From Sphingomonas colocasiae (GTDB lineage: Bacteria > Pseudomonadota > Alphaproteobacteria > Sphingomonadales > Sphingomonadaceae), in NCBI RefSeq assembly GCF_019880585.1, contig NZ_JAINVV010000004.1, positions 1,302,001 to 1,366,000 on the forward strand: a stretch of DNA of 64,000 nucleotides, read 5' to 3'. A program made the position numbers and the translations under genes. The notes beneath the pieces are model-generated. The model made no database searches, had not been told where the DNA came from, and saw only the letters and a list, made by a program, of their open reading frames with translations. Positions 18,835-28,158 of the stretch are shown here, piece by piece. Every line of letters begins with the position of its first letter. The first letter of the stretch is position 1.

Positions 18835-20022
18835 ATGGAGAATAGCGGAAAAAACCCCAAAAATGGGGATGCCGACGCGTCGCATGGCCATATCCATCGC
18901 GTCGACTGGCATCGCGACCGGCTGCTTGCCGCGCTGACGCTGATCGCCGGCATCGGCCTGCTGCTGGGGCTGCCCTTCGCATTGCGCGCGGGCGCGGAAT
19001 TCTTCCTGCCCGTCACCGCATCGCTGGTGATCGCCATCGCGATGGTACCGGGGCTCGAATGGTTGCAGCGGCGCGGCCTGCCGTCGTCGCTCGCGGCCTT
19101 GCTTTGCGTGCTGCTGTTCCTGGTCGCCGCGAATCTCGTGCTCGTCTCGATCATCGTGCCCGCGGCGGAGTGGTTCCGCGTGCTCCCCGAGCGAATCGGC
19201 CTGATCCAGGCCAATCTGGCGCCGGTGATCGATTTCTATGCGAATCTGCAGCGCTTCATCGACGACAGCATCGCGATGCTCGCCAGCGGCCCGGTGGCGG
19301 CGGCGCAGACGGTGGCGGTGACGGCGCCGCGCTCCTTGCTCGATCTGGTCGCGACCTCGGCGCCCTATGCGCTGATCCAGATGTTCTTCGCACTGCTGCT
19401 CATCTATTTCTTCCTCGCCGGCTGGACGCGCCTGCGCGAGCAGACGATCACCAGCCGCGGCAGTTTCGACGGCGCGCTGGCGACGGCGCGCGTCATCCAG
19501 AATCTCGTCGATGCGACCTCTGCCTATCTGGGCACGATCACCGCGATCAACCTTGTGCTGGGGCTGTGCGTGGCGGCGGCGCTCTATCTGATCGGCATGC
19601 CGTCTCCGCTGATGTGGGGCGGCATCGTCGCGATCCTGAACTACATTCCCTATCTCGGCCCGATTCTCGCCGCGCTGCTGCTTGCCATGGGCGGGCTGAT
19701 GACCTTTTCGGATCTGTGGTGGGCGCTGCTGCCTGCGTTCATCCAGGTCGTGCTGCATCTGGTCGAGGCCAATGTGGTGACGCCGATGGTCGTCGGGCGG
19801 CGGCTGACGATCAATCCTTTGCTGATTCTGATCTCGCTCAGCTTCTGGGGATGGGTGTGGGGCACGCCGGGCGCATTGCTGGCGGTGCCGCTGCTGATCA
19901 TCATCAAGACGGTGATGGCCGCCGCCGGGCGCCCGGATATCGCCGGTTTCCTGTTCGAGGAAGGCACGCTGACGCACGCCGACGAGGAGGTTCAGGAGGC
20001 TTATCAAAAAACCTCTGATTGA
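18835..20022 (+). CDS. AI-2E family transporter (PerM-like permease)
   Basis: A 395-residue inner-membrane protein with about eight hydrophobic helices: two at residues 25-75, one at about 85-105, a long amphipathic loop with RVLPERIGLIQ, then a cluster to the C-terminus with AILNYIPYLGPILAALLLA and ANVVTPMVVGRRLTINPL, the hallmark of the AI-2E/PerM family. Family members export small molecules or ions (AI-2, Na+/H+ in some), and the substrate here is unknown. The start at 18835 gives a soluble 22-residue N-terminus; an in-frame ATG at 18799 is possible, and neither has a good Shine-Dalgarno. Confidence 0.87.
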   Translation: MENSGKNPKNGDADASHGHIHRVDWHRDRLLAALTLIAGIGLLLGLPFALRAGAEFFLPVTASLVIAIAMVPGLEWLQRRGLPSSLAALLCVLLFLVAANLVLVSIIVPAAEWFRVLPERIGLIQANLAPVIDFYANLQRFIDDSIAMLASGPVAAAQTVAVTAPRSLLDLVATSAPYALIQMFFALLLIYFFLAGWTRLREQTITSRGSFDGALATARVIQNLVDATSAYLGTITAINLVLGLCVAAALYLIGMPSPLMWGGIVAILNYIPYLGPILAALLLAMGGLMTFSDLWWALLPAFIQVVLHLVEANVVTPMVVGRRLTINPLLILISLSFWGWVWGTPGALLAVPLLIIIKTVMAAAGRPDIAGFLFEEGTLTHADEEVQEAYQKTSD

Positions 20023-20074
20023 GGCGCTTGACAGTCCCCCAAGCCTCGCCTAGTTGCCACGCCTCACCGCGCAA

Positions 20075-20151
<77 letters not shown>

Positions 20152-20315
20152 TTTTCGGCGCGGAAGAGCAGGTCGATCGATCGGATCGGCCGCCCCTCCA
20201 GAAGCATTCGGAAAGAGAGATCATCCCCGCCCGGGGACACCCTCACGCATGCCGATGCGACCGTCCGGCGTGTGACGGATCGTCGAGCGTGATTCGTCGA
20301 ATCAGTCCGGCCGGT

Positions 20316-20528
20316 TCAGTCTCGCCAGCGCCCGAGTTCCATCCAGCGCAGCATCCGGCGCATCGGGAAGATCCACAGCCAGGCAAGGCCCATGACCACG
20401 AAGGCGATTCCCTGCGCCCAGACGGGTAGGGCGGCCGCCTCGACCACGGTCACCGCGATCACGCACCACAGTCCGACGATCAGCAGGATCAGCAGCATTC
20501 CCACGGGCTTGCGCCAGCTTGGCGTCAT
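20316..20528 (-). CDS. DUF2842 small membrane protein
   Basis: A 70-residue protein with two hydrophobic helices (residues about 9-30 and 36-55) and a basic C-terminal tail (PMRRMLRWMELGRWRD). The N-terminal TPSWRKPVGMLLILLIVGLW matches alphaproteobacterial DUF2842 proteins, whose function is unknown. Its ATG overlaps the TGA of fau (ATGA), so the two are translated together, the typical arrangement in sphingomonads. An apparently longer frame upstream is fau sequence in the wrong phase. Confidence 0.83.
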   Translation of the reverse strand: MTPSWRKPVGMLLILLIVGLWCVIAVTVVEAAALPVWAQGIAFVVMGLAWLWIFPMRRMLRWMELGRWRD

Positions 20529-21088
20529 GACTTCGGTCCAATCCATTCGTTTTCGGTGACGATCGCGTGGAGCGGCACATCCCATGGATCGGCCGGGATT
20601 GCATCCATTTCCTGGCATGCCCAGGCGATGCCGATTCGGCGAGCGCCGGGCGAATCGGTGAAATAGCGATCGTAGAAGCCGGCGCCCTGGCCGATTCGGC
20701 GCAATTCCCGGTCGAATCCGACGAGCGGGGTGAGAATCAGGTCGGGCATTGCCGTCATGTCGCTGTCCGGCTGCGCCAGCCCGGCCCAGCCGGCCTTGAG
20801 GGGGGCTCCCGGGTGCCACGGCGCGAAGCGCATCGCTGCGTTGCGCGCGGTGACGACGGGAAGCGCGGTGGAGACGCCCAGCGATGCGGCGCGCGCCAAT
20901 GCGGCATGGATCGGAAATTCGCCGCCCAGCGCGACATAGCCGGCCACGCAGCGCGCCTTGCGCATCTCCGCTTCCAGCCTGACGGCAACCGCTTCCGCCG
21001 CGCGCAGGCGGTTTGCGTCGTCCAGTGCGGTGACATGGGCGTCGCGGCGGTGCCGCAGTTCGGCGCGAATCGCTTTTTTATCGATCAT
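20525..21088 (-). CDS. fau: 5-formyltetrahydrofolate cyclo-ligase
   Basis: A 187-residue enzyme that converts 5-formyl-THF to 5,10-methenyl-THF with ATP in one-carbon metabolism. Signatures are the N-terminal KKAIRAELRHRRDAH, VAGYVALGGEFPIH, and the C-terminal active-site stretch LILTPLVGFDRELRRIGQGAGFYDRYF. The ATG at 21088 is chosen; the reading frame extends 10 codons further up into the 6S RNA region without family sequence. The neighbourhood zapA-6S RNA-fau is conserved in many proteobacteria, and co-transcription of 6S RNA with this gene is known in E. coli (ygfA). Confidence 0.92.
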   Translation of the reverse strand: MIDKKAIRAELRHRRDAHVTALDDANRLRAAEAVAVRLEAEMRKARCVAGYVALGGEFPIHAALARAASLGVSTALPVVTARNAAMRFAPWHPGAPLKAGWAGLAQPDSDMTAMPDLILTPLVGFDRELRRIGQGAGFYDRYFTDSPGARRIGIAWACQEMDAIPADPWDVPLHAIVTENEWIGPKS

Positions 21089-21099
21089 GTGGGGAAGGG

Positions 21100-21240
21100 C
21101 GGTTGGCGGGACCACCATGGCCGTTTGCCGGAATATCCTCTGACGCCCGATACGTCAGGTGGGGACCATATAAGACAGACCTGGATCTGCTCAGGGACAG
21201 CCCCCATGGATGATGAATAGCCTCAGGGATGTTCGAAGGC
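21100..21240 (-). ncRNA. ssrS: 6S RNA (approximate bounds)
   Basis: Between zapA and fau on their strand, with no good reading frame, is a stretch with the features of 6S RNA. It contains GTCCCTGAGC, near-identical to the conserved element at the edge of the E. coli 6S central bubble, and a perfect apical hairpin CTGACG-TATCGGG-CGTCAG (21142-21160). Complementary flanks on both sides could close the long stem. 6S RNA mimics an open promoter and sequesters sigma-70 RNA polymerase in stationary phase. The synteny is the strongest argument. The 5' and 3' ends cannot be fixed by eye and could be up to 30 bases off. Confidence 0.72.
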
Positions 21241-21271
21241 TCGTACCGGGCAGTGCCCGCCATGTCCCAAT

Positions 21272-21640
21272 CTAGGGATTGGCGTGGCCGCCCTCAAGCC
21301 TTTCCGCCAGACTTTCGAGTCGGGCGGCGAGCTTTTCGATGATCGGCGCGAAATCGGGCTGATAAGCGGCGGGCTTCGCGGGTTCGGCGGCATGCGTCGG
21401 CTGGGGCGGGGGGGGCGCTACCGGGGCTGGCGCCGCGGTCTTGCGTTCGTTCAGCTCGTCGGCCAGCAGCAGCGCCGCGAACAGCAATTGCCGTGTCTCG
21501 TTCACGCCGCCGACCGCGCGTTCCGCGTCCTGCGCCTTCGCGTCGACAAGGTCCGCGATGCGGCGAAGATGATCTTCCCCGCCGTCGCGGCAATGCACGG
21601 AGTAGTCGCGCCCTCCGATCTGGATCGATACCTCGGCCAT
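21272..21640 (-). CDS. zapA: cell division protein ZapA
   Basis: A 122-residue FtsZ-ring stabiliser. The N-terminal domain (residues 1-65) has VSIQIGGRDYSVHCRDGGEDHLRRIADLVDAKA, the typical ZapA fold, then a coiled-coil segment (ETRQLLFAALLLADELNERK). A Pro/Ala-rich linker leads to a short C-terminal helix (IIEKLAARLESLAERLEGG), longer than in gamma-proteobacterial ZapA. It acts in the cytosol at mid-cell. It lies 4 bases after a small coiled-coil gene and before the 6S RNA. Confidence 0.9.
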   Translation of the reverse strand: MAEVSIQIGGRDYSVHCRDGGEDHLRRIADLVDAKAQDAERAVGGVNETRQLLFAALLLADELNERKTAAPAPVAPPPPQPTHAAEPAKPAAYQPDFAPIIEKLAARLESLAERLEGGHANP

Positions 21641-21644
21641 CCCC

Positions 21645-21857
21645 TCAGCCTTTCGCGATGATTCCGTCGAGTGCGGTGATCGCGGCTTCCACGCGCGTCT
21701 TCAGCCGGTCGTGCCTTTCCTGCAGCGAACGATGGACATTCTCGTCCACGCCATTCGCTTCGACGGCGGGTGGCACGGGGGTGGCGGCGGCCGCTTCGAC
21801 CCGCGCCAGCGCCCGTTCCATCCGTCCTATTGCGAGGATAAGCCGGTCTTCTGACAT
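21645..21857 (-). CDS. small coiled-coil protein upstream of zapA
   Basis: A 70-residue, charged, all-helical protein. Two helical stretches (LILAIGRMERALARVEAAAA and HRSLQERHDRLKTRVEAAITALDGII) flank a Pro-rich linker, giving a heptad pattern. No named family is recognised, although similar small proteins precede zapA in other alphaproteobacteria. Its stop is 4 bases before the zapA start, so they form one transcript; a ZapB-like division role is a guess from position. It is divergent from tkt across a 163-base gap that presumably holds both promoters; I see only a TTGACG at 21931 with no good -10. Confidence 0.75.
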   Translation of the reverse strand: MSEDRLILAIGRMERALARVEAAAATPVPPAVEANGVDENVHRSLQERHDRLKTRVEAAITALDGIIAKG

Positions 21858-22020
21858 TCCGTGTGAAATACCACGGCTGCGCGCGGGAGCAAGTGTGGCA
21901 GAAACATGACAGGCGCCGGGCACCCGCAGGTTGACGCCCCGGCGCGCAGCGGACAAAGGAACCGCGCGGCGCGACTCGGCGTCCGCGCCACCGGCCTTAT
22001 CGGTCCCATCGGGGAAAATC

Positions 22021-23994
22021 ATGACTGTCTCGCCTCGCGATCTCGCCAACGCCATCCGGGCGCTGTCGATGGATGCCGTGCAGGCGGCGAATTCCGGGCA
22101 CCCCGGCATGCCGATGGGCATGGCGGACGTCGCGACCGTGCTGTTCACCCGCTATCTGAAGTTCGATCCGCAGGCACCCAAATGGGCGGACCGCGACCGG
22201 TTCGTGCTGTCGGCGGGGCATGGCTCGATGCTGGCCTATTCGCTGCTGCACCTGACCGGCTATGCGCGCCCGACGCTCGACGACATCCGCAATTTCCGCC
22301 AGATCGGCAGCCCTTGCGCCGGTCATCCGGAGAATTTCGAGCTCGCCGGGATCGAGACGACCACCGGTCCGCTCGGCCAGGGACTCGCGACTGCCGTCGG
22401 CATGGCGCTGGCTGAACGGCACCTCAATGCCGGTTTCGGCGGCAACCTGGTCGATCACCACACCTGGGTGATCGCCGGCGACGGTTGTCTGATGGAAGGC
22501 ATCAACCACGAAGCCGTCGGGCTGGCCGGTCATCTCGGCCTCGGCCGCCTGATCGTGCTTTGGGACGATAACCGCATCACGATCGACGGCGCGGTGAGCC
22601 TGTCGTCGAGCGAGGACGTTCAGGCGCGTTACGATGCGTCGGGCTGGCACACGGTTTCGTGCGACGGGCACGATATGGACGATATCGCGCGCGCCTTCGA
22701 CGAAGCGCTCGCCGATCCGCGCCCCTCGCTCGTGCGTTGCCGCACGATCATCGGCAAGGGCGCGCCCAACAAGCAGGGCACCTCTGCCACGCATGGCAGC
22801 CCGCTGGGCGCGGACGAGGTCGCGGCCACGCGTGAGGCGCTGGGCTGGCAATGGCCGCCCTTCGAGGTGCCGCAGGACATTCGCGACGAATGGCTGAAGG
22901 CCGGCAATCGTGGCGCCGAGGCACGCGCCGCCTGGGAGGGCCGGCTGGCCGGCCATGCCGACCGTGCCGAGTTCGAGCGCCGCATGGCGGGCATCCTGCC
23001 CGAAGGCGCCGGGATCAAGAACTATATCGACGGCCTGATCGCCGATCCCAAGACCGTCGCGACGCGCAAGGCGTCCGAAATGGCGCTTGAGGCGATCAAC
23101 GCCGTGGTGCCGGAAACGATCGGCGGTTCGGCGGACCTCACCGGATCCAACAACACCAAGACCAAGTCGACCGGTCCGCTGACGCGCGACGATTATTCGG
23201 GCCGCTATGTCTATTACGGCATTCGCGAGTTCGGCATGGCCGCCGCGATGAACGGCATGGCGCTGCATGGCGGCGTCATCCCCTATGGCGGCACCTTCCT
23301 GGTCTTTTCCGATTATTGCCGCCCTGCGATCCGTCTCTCGGCGCTCCAGCAGATCCGTGTCGTCTATGTGATGACGCATGATTCGATCGGCCTGGGCGAG
23401 GACGGCCCGACCCACCAGCCGGTCGAGCATGTCATGTCGCTGCGGCTCATCCCCAATCTCGACGTCTATCGCCCCTGTGACGTGGTCGAGACGGCGGAAT
23501 GCTGGGCGCTGTCGCTCGAAAAGGCCGATGGTCCGTCGCTGCTGGCGCTGACCCGTCAGAACCTGCCGCAGCTTCGCACCGACGCACGTGAGAATTACAG
23601 CGCGAAGGGCGCCTATCGCCTCGTCGCGGCGGAGGCTGAACGCCGCGTGGTGCTGATCGCCAGCGGTTCGGAAGTCGAGATCGCGGTCGCGGTGCGCGCG
23701 GCGCTGGAAGCTGAAGGCATCGGCGCCGACGTCGTCTCCATGCCCTGCTGGTCGCGTTTCGACGCGCAGCCGGCCGACTATCGCCGCGATGTACTGCCCG
23801 AAGGCGTGCTGCGCGTGTCGATCGAGGCGGGCTCGACCATGGGCTGGGAACGCTACACGGGAATTGACGGGCTGCGCTTCGGCATGGAGGGGTATGGCGC
23901 CTCCGCGCCTGCGGACGTGCTGTACGACCATTTCGGGCTGACCGCGCCCAAGATTACGCCGCAGATCCTGGCGGCGCTCAACGACCGGGCATGA
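22021..23994 (+). CDS. tkt: transketolase
   Basis: A 657-residue thiamine-diphosphate enzyme of the pentose-phosphate pathway and Calvin-type carbon shuffling. N-terminal TPP-binding half: NSGHPGMPMGMADVA, FVLSAGHGSMLAYSLLHLTGY, and GDGCLMEGINHEA with a metal-binding GDG...N. The central Pyr half has REFGMAAAMNGMALHGG and HDSIGLGEDGPTHQPVEH. The C-terminal domain is complete. The start at 22021 is chosen over an in-frame upstream codon because sequence before it is Arg/Ala-rich and unlike the family. It heads the run tkt-gap-MOSC-pgk-fba. Confidence 0.96.
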   Translation: MTVSPRDLANAIRALSMDAVQAANSGHPGMPMGMADVATVLFTRYLKFDPQAPKWADRDRFVLSAGHGSMLAYSLLHLTGYARPTLDDIRNFRQIGSPCAGHPENFELAGIETTTGPLGQGLATAVGMALAERHLNAGFGGNLVDHHTWVIAGDGCLMEGINHEAVGLAGHLGLGRLIVLWDDNRITIDGAVSLSSSEDVQARYDASGWHTVSCDGHDMDDIARAFDEALADPRPSLVRCRTIIGKGAPNKQGTSATHGSPLGADEVAATREALGWQWPPFEVPQDIRDEWLKAGNRGAEARAAWEGRLAGHADRAEFERRMAGILPEGAGIKNYIDGLIADPKTVATRKASEMALEAINAVVPETIGGSADLTGSNNTKTKSTGPLTRDDYSGRYVYYGIREFGMAAAMNGMALHGGVIPYGGTFLVFSDYCRPAIRLSALQQIRVVYVMTHDSIGLGEDGPTHQPVEHVMSLRLIPNLDVYRPCDVVETAECWALSLEKADGPSLLALTRQNLPQLRTDARENYSAKGAYRLVAAEAERRVVLIASGSEVEIAVAVRAALEAEGIGADVVSMPCWSRFDAQPADYRRDVLPEGVLRVSIEAGSTMGWERYTGIDGLRFGMEGYGASAPADVLYDHFGLTAPKITPQILAALNDRA

Positions 23995-24042
23995 CGCTCG
24001 CCGGCCCTTTGCGGCCGGCCGGTCTTCAACGAGGAGTATGAC

Positions 24043-25053
24043 ATGGCAGTCAAGGTTGCGATCAACGGTTTCGGACGCATCGGACGCCTGGTGGCACGCG
24101 CGATCCTGGAGCGTGGCGGCAGCGAGCTGGAACTGGTTGCGATCAACGATCTGGCGGATGCGAAGGCGAATGCGCAGCTTTTCAAGCGCGATTCGGTCCA
24201 TGGCCCCTATCCGGGCACCGTCGAGGTGGACGGCAACGACATCGTGGTCGACGGCAAGCGCATCCGCGTCACTGCCGAGCGTGATCCCGCGAACCTGCCG
24301 CACGCCGATCTGGGCGTCGATATCGCGCTGGAATGCACCGGTTTCTTCACCGATCGCGAGAGCGCGCAGAAGCATCTCGATGCCGGCGCGAAGCGCGTGC
24401 TGATCTCGGCGCCCGCCAAGGGCGTCGACCTGACCGTCGTCTACGGCGTCAACAACGACAAGCTGACCGCCGAGCACACCATCGTCTCGAATGCGTCGTG
24501 CACCACCAACTGCCTGGCGCCCGTCGCCAAGGTGCTCAACGATTCGATCGGTATCGAGCGCGGTCTGATGACCACGATCCACGCCTATACCAACGATCAG
24601 AAGATCCTCGATCAGATCCACAGCGATCCGCGCCGCGCGCGTGCGGCCGCCATGTCGATGATCCCGACCACCACCGGCGCTGCGCGCGCGGTGGGTGAGG
24701 TTCTGCCCGAACTGAAGGGCAAGCTGGACGGGTCTTCGGTCCGCGTGCCCACGCCCAACGTCTCGCTGGTCGACCTGACCTTCACGCCGACCCGCGACAC
24801 CACGCGCGACGAGGTGAACGCGATCCTCAAGGCGGCGTCGGAAAGCGGCCCGCTCAAGGGCATTCTCGCCTTCACCGACGAGCCCCTGGTGTCGATCGAC
24901 CTCAACCACAATCCGGCGAGCTCGACCGTCGACAGCCTCGAGACCGCGGTGATCGAAGGCAAGCTGGTTCGTGTCGTCTCCTGGTACGACAATGAATGGG
25001 GCTTCTCCAACCGCATGGTCGACACCGCCACCGCGATGGCGGCGCTGATCTGA
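24043..25053 (+). CDS. gap: glyceraldehyde-3-phosphate dehydrogenase, type I
   Basis: A 336-residue NAD-dependent glycolytic dehydrogenase of normal length. Rossmann start [18 protein letters not shown], nucleophile Cys153 in [12 protein letters not shown], catalytic His in [10 protein letters not shown], and the C-terminal [14 protein letters not shown] 48-base gap separates it from tkt, with GAGGAG upstream of the ATG. A MOSC-domain gene starts two bases after its stop, then pgk follows, so gap and pgk are in one transcript but not adjacent as is usual. Confidence 0.97.
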   Translation: MAVKVAINGFGRIGRLVARAILERGGSELELVAINDLADAKANAQLFKRDSVHGPYPGTVEVDGNDIVVDGKRIRVTAERDPANLPHADLGVDIALECTGFFTDRESAQKHLDAGAKRVLISAPAKGVDLTVVYGVNNDKLTAEHTIVSNASCTTNCLAPVAKVLNDSIGIERGLMTTIHAYTNDQKILDQIHSDPRRARAAAMSMIPTTTGAARAVGEVLPELKGKLDGSSVRVPTPNVSLVDLTFTPTRDTTRDEVNAILKAASESGPLKGILAFTDEPLVSIDLNHNPASSTVDSLETAVIEGKLVRVVSWYDNEWGFSNRMVDTATAMAALI

Positions 25054-25055
25054 CG

Positions 25056-25523
25056 ATGGCGGGCCGCCTGCTGGGCATTGCGCGCCACGGGCGGCCGCGT
25101 GGACCGATCGAGACGGTGGAGCATCTCCACGTCTCGATCGATGGCGGTCTGGACGGCGATTTCCGTGGGGCCGTCAAGCCCGGCGGCAAGGGCAGGCGGC
25201 AAGTGTCGCTGATCCGCAAGGCCGACTGGACGGCGGCGACCGCCGAGATCGGCGTCGAGATCGACTGGTGGGCGCGCCGCGCCAATCTGCTGGTCGATGG
25301 CATCGATCTGTTCGAAACCGAAGGCACGATCGTGTGCATCGGCGACGATCTGAAGCTGCTGATCACGCAGGAATGCGATCCGTGCAGCCGCATGGACGAG
25401 ATATCGCAGGGCTTGAAAACGGCATTGACGCCGGGCTGGCGCGGTGGTGCGCTGGCACGCGTGATCGCCCCCGGGGACATCCGGGTCGGCGATCCAATCG
25501 AAATCGAAATCGGAGACACATGA
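25056..25523 (+). CDS. MOSC-domain protein
   Basis: A 155-residue stand-alone MOSC (Moco sulfurase C-terminal) domain. Features: [30 protein letters not shown] near residues 25-40, [11 protein letters not shown], and the conserved Cys in [18 protein letters not shown], the persulfide-carrying position in the family. MOSC proteins handle molybdenum cofactor or transfer sulfur. The start at 25056 is two bases after gap and the stop overlaps the first codon of pgk (ATGA), so it is wedged between glycolytic genes and translationally coupled to pgk. A link between this protein and glycolysis is not known to me. Confidence 0.88.
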   Translation: MAGRLLGIARHGRPRGPIETVEHLHVSIDGGLDGDFRGAVKPGGKGRRQVSLIRKADWTAATAEIGVEIDWWARRANLLVDGIDLFETEGTIVCIGDDLKLLITQECDPCSRMDEISQGLKTALTPGWRGGALARVIAPGDIRVGDPIEIEIGDT

Positions 25524-26722
25524 TGGCGGCGTATCGGACGATGGACGAGATGGGCGACATCGCCGGCAAGCGCGTGCTAGTGCGTGAGGATCTGAACGTG
25601 CCCGTGGCCGATGGTCGCGTGACCGACGACACCCGGATGCGCGCGACCTTGCCCACCATCACCGAACTGGCGGATCGTGGCGCGATCGTCCTGATCCTGG
25701 CGCATTTCGGCCGGCCCAAGGGGCAGATTCACCCGACCATGTCGCTGGCGCTGCTGACGCGCGCCTATGCCGGGGTGCTTGGCCGCGAAGTGCGCTTCAT
25801 CCCCGATTGCCAGGGCGAGATCGCGCAGTCCGCCGTGGCGGGCATGAATCCGGGCGAGATCGCCATCCTCGAAAATACGCGCTTCCATGCCGGCGAGGAG
25901 AAGAACGATCCCGCGCTGGTCGCGGAAATGGCCGCGCTCGGCGACTTCTACGTCAATGACGCCTTTTCCGCGGCCCACCGCGCCCATGCCTCCACCGAGG
26001 GGCTGGCGCGTGTCTTGCCCGCCTTTGCCGGTCGCCAGATGGAGGCCGAACTCGCGGCGCTCGAAAAGGCGCTGGGCAATCCCGAGCATCCGGTGGCGGC
26101 CGTGGTCGGCGGTGCCAAGGTTTCGACCAAGCTCGACGTGCTGCGCCATCTGGTCGCCAAGGTCGATCACCTGATCATCGGTGGCGGCATGGCCAATACC
26201 TTCCTGGCCGCGCGCGGCGTCGATGTCGGCAAGTCGCTGTGCGAGCACGACCTGACGGGCACGGCCGAAGAGATCCTCGACGCGGCGGACAAGGCGAACT
26301 GCACCGTCCATCTGCCTTATGACGTCGTCGTCGCCACCCAGTTCGCGCCCAATCCGCCGACGCGCACCGTCAATGTCCACGAAGTCGCCGCCGACGAGAT
26401 GATCCTCGATGTCGGTCCCGCCGCGGTCGAGGCGTTGGCGGACGTGCTCAAGACCTGCCGGACGCTGGTGTGGAACGGGCCGATGGGCGCCTTCGAAACT
26501 CCGCCCTTCGATACCGCGACCGTCGCGCTGGCGCGCACCGCCGCCGCGCTCACCAAGGAAGGATCGCTGGTATCGGTCGCGGGTGGCGGCGATACCGTGG
26601 CCGCGCTCAACCATGCCGGTGTCGCCGGCGATTTCACCTTCGTCTCGACTGCCGGAGGCGCTTTCCTCGAATGGATGGAAGGCAAGGTGCTGCCGGGCGT
26701 CGCCGCGCTTTCGCCGCGTTGA
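25520..26722 (+). CDS. pgk: phosphoglycerate kinase
   Basis: A 400-residue glycolytic kinase making ATP and 3-phosphoglycerate. N-terminal substrate domain: [32 protein letters not shown]; hinge and nucleotide domain: [30 protein letters not shown], and the C-terminal [15 protein letters not shown]. The [20 protein letters not shown] start gives a normal N-terminus; the first ATG at 25520 overlaps the MOSC stop, the second, at 25523, is the next codon. The family normally reads VR(V/C)D at residues 21-24; here VREDLN fits. Confidence 0.96.
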   Translation: MMAAYRTMDEMGDIAGKRVLVREDLNVPVADGRVTDDTRMRATLPTITELADRGAIVLILAHFGRPKGQIHPTMSLALLTRAYAGVLGREVRFIPDCQGEIAQSAVAGMNPGEIAILENTRFHAGEEKNDPALVAEMAALGDFYVNDAFSAAHRAHASTEGLARVLPAFAGRQMEAELAALEKALGNPEHPVAAVVGGAKVSTKLDVLRHLVAKVDHLIIGGGMANTFLAARGVDVGKSLCEHDLTGTAEEILDAADKANCTVHLPYDVVVATQFAPNPPTRTVNVHEVAADEMILDVGPAAVEALADVLKTCRTLVWNGPMGAFETPPFDTATVALARTAAALTKEGSLVSVAGGGDTVAALNHAGVAGDFTFVSTAGGAFLEWMEGKVLPGVAALSPR

Positions 26723-26805
26723 GACTCTCTTCAGGCGTTCGCGGTTACGACGAATGCCGGTGCCGGCGCGACCGCTCGTCGCGCGATCGTTGCCCATGCC
26801 GATTC

Positions 26806-26824
26806 GCGCGGCTATCAGCCGCGT
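26806..26824 (+). other. small hairpin in the pgk-fba gap
   Basis: The 132-base gap between pgk and fba has a hairpin of CGCGGC and GCCGCG around TATCA, 30 bases before the fba start. No T tract follows, so it is not an intrinsic terminator; it could be an RNA-processing or attenuation site. The rest of the gap holds nothing else I can name. Confidence 0.35.
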
Positions 26825-26854
26825 CAGACTCATTTGCTCGCTAAGGGAGAATTC

Positions 26855-27760
26855 ATGCAGACCTCCGAAATGACCGCCCGGATCGCAGAGGGGCAGGGCT
26901 TCATCGCCGCGCTCGACCAGAGCGGCGGATCGACCCCGAAGGCTCTGAAGGGCTATGGCGTCGAAGAGGGGGCATGGTCGAACGACGAAGAAATGTTCGG
27001 CCTGATCCATGCGATGCGCAGCCGCATCATTACGTCGCCCTGCTTCAGCGGCGAGAAGGTGCTGGGCGCGATCCTGTTCGAGCGGACGATGGACGGGCAG
27101 GTTGACGGCAAGCCGACGCCACAGGCGCTGATCGAGCGCGGCGTGGTGCCCTTCATCAAGATCGACAAGGGGCTTGAGGACGAACAGAACGGCGTCCAGC
27201 TCATGAAGCCGATGCCCGAGCTCGACGCGCTGCTGGCGCGCGCGAAGGCGCTGGGCGTGTTCGGCACCAAGGAGCGTTCGGTGATCAACCTCGGCAATCG
27301 CGAGGGGATCGCCGCGATCGTGGCGCAGCAGTTCGAAGTGGGCCAGCAAGTGCTCGCCGCCGGGCTGGTGCCGATGATCGAGCCCGAAGTGAACATCAAG
27401 AGCGCGGAGCGCGCCGAGGCCGACCAGATCCTGCTCGAGGAGATTCTGAAGGCGCTGGACGCGATGCCGGGCGACGACAAGGTCATGCTCAAGCTTTCGA
27501 TCCCGGCCAAGGCGGGGCTGTTCGACGCACTGGTCGATCATCCGCGCGTGCTGCGCGTCGTGGCGCTGTCGGGCGGCTTCGCGCGCCCCGAGGCGTGCGC
27601 CGAGCTTGCCAAGAATCGCGGCATGATCGCGAGCTTCAGCCGCGCGCTGCTCGAGGATCTTCGTCACCAGATGAGCGACGACGAATTCAACGGTTCGCTG
27701 GGCGGCGCGATCGACGAGATCCATCGCGCATCGACCGAAAAGTCGCTCGTGGCCGCTTAA
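26855..27760 (+). CDS. fructose-bisphosphate aldolase, class I
   Basis: A 301-residue Schiff-base aldolase of the short bacterial class I type. Visible: AALDQSGGSTPKALKGYGV near the N-terminus, VPFIKIDKGL, GLVPMIEPEVNI with the catalytic Glu, and the Schiff-base Lys in KVMLKLSIPAKAG. It cleaves or forms fructose 1,6-bisphosphate without metal. The start at 26855 has AAGGGAG 6 bases upstream; an upstream in-frame TTG is unlikely. It follows pgk in the central-carbon run. Confidence 0.92.
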   Translation: MQTSEMTARIAEGQGFIAALDQSGGSTPKALKGYGVEEGAWSNDEEMFGLIHAMRSRIITSPCFSGEKVLGAILFERTMDGQVDGKPTPQALIERGVVPFIKIDKGLEDEQNGVQLMKPMPELDALLARAKALGVFGTKERSVINLGNREGIAAIVAQQFEVGQQVLAAGLVPMIEPEVNIKSAERAEADQILLEEILKALDAMPGDDKVMLKLSIPAKAGLFDALVDHPRVLRVVALSGGFARPEACAELAKNRGMIASFSRALLEDLRHQMSDDEFNGSLGGAIDEIHRASTEKSLVAA

Positions 27761-27765
27761 AGCCG

Positions 27766-28155
27766 GTGATCGCGCGGCGCCCCGTGCTCGCTGGCATTGC
27801 GCTGGCGATGCTCGGCGGCGCCGCAATCGCGAAGGAGAGTGGTGCGATGGAGGAAGCGCTTTACGGCCTGATCGGCAAGATGAAGGCGCAACCGGGCAAA
27901 CGCGCCGAACTCATCGCACTGCTGACCCAGGGCACGTCGGACATGCCCGGCTGCATCGCCTATATCGTCGCCGAGGATGCGAAGGACGAGGACGGCATAT
28001 GGATCAGCGAGGTGTGGCGCACCAGGCAGCACCATGCGGACTCCTTGAAATTGCCCGCAGTGCAGGAGTCGATCGCCAAGGGGCGTCCCCTGATCGCCGC
28101 TTTTGAAAGCTTCGTCGAAACCCGGCCGGTCGGTGGCGTCGGGATCGACGGCTGA
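27766..28155 (+). CDS. ABM-domain monooxygenase-like protein with signal segment
   Basis: A 129-residue protein. The first 25 residues (GTG start, ARRPVLAGIALAMLGGAAIAK) form a signal or Tat-like leader; the remainder is a dimeric ferredoxin-like ABM (antibiotic biosynthesis monooxygenase, YgiN-type) domain: LYGLIGKMKAQPGKRAELIALL, GCIAYIVAEDAKDEDGIWISEVW, QHHADSLKLPAVQ. These proteins oxidise quinols or act as cofactor-free monooxygenases. The start lies 5 bases after the fba stop, so co-transcription is likely. An internal ATG at 27847 would give a leaderless cytosolic form. Confidence 0.78.
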   Translation: MIARRPVLAGIALAMLGGAAIAKESGAMEEALYGLIGKMKAQPGKRAELIALLTQGTSDMPGCIAYIVAEDAKDEDGIWISEVWRTRQHHADSLKLPAVQESIAKGRPLIAAFESFVETRPVGGVGIDG

Positions 28156-28158
28156 TCT

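Noticed and set aside
21997-24909. Open frame of about 970 codons on the minus strand opposite tkt and gap
   Set aside because: Antisense shadow of two highly conserved enzymes.
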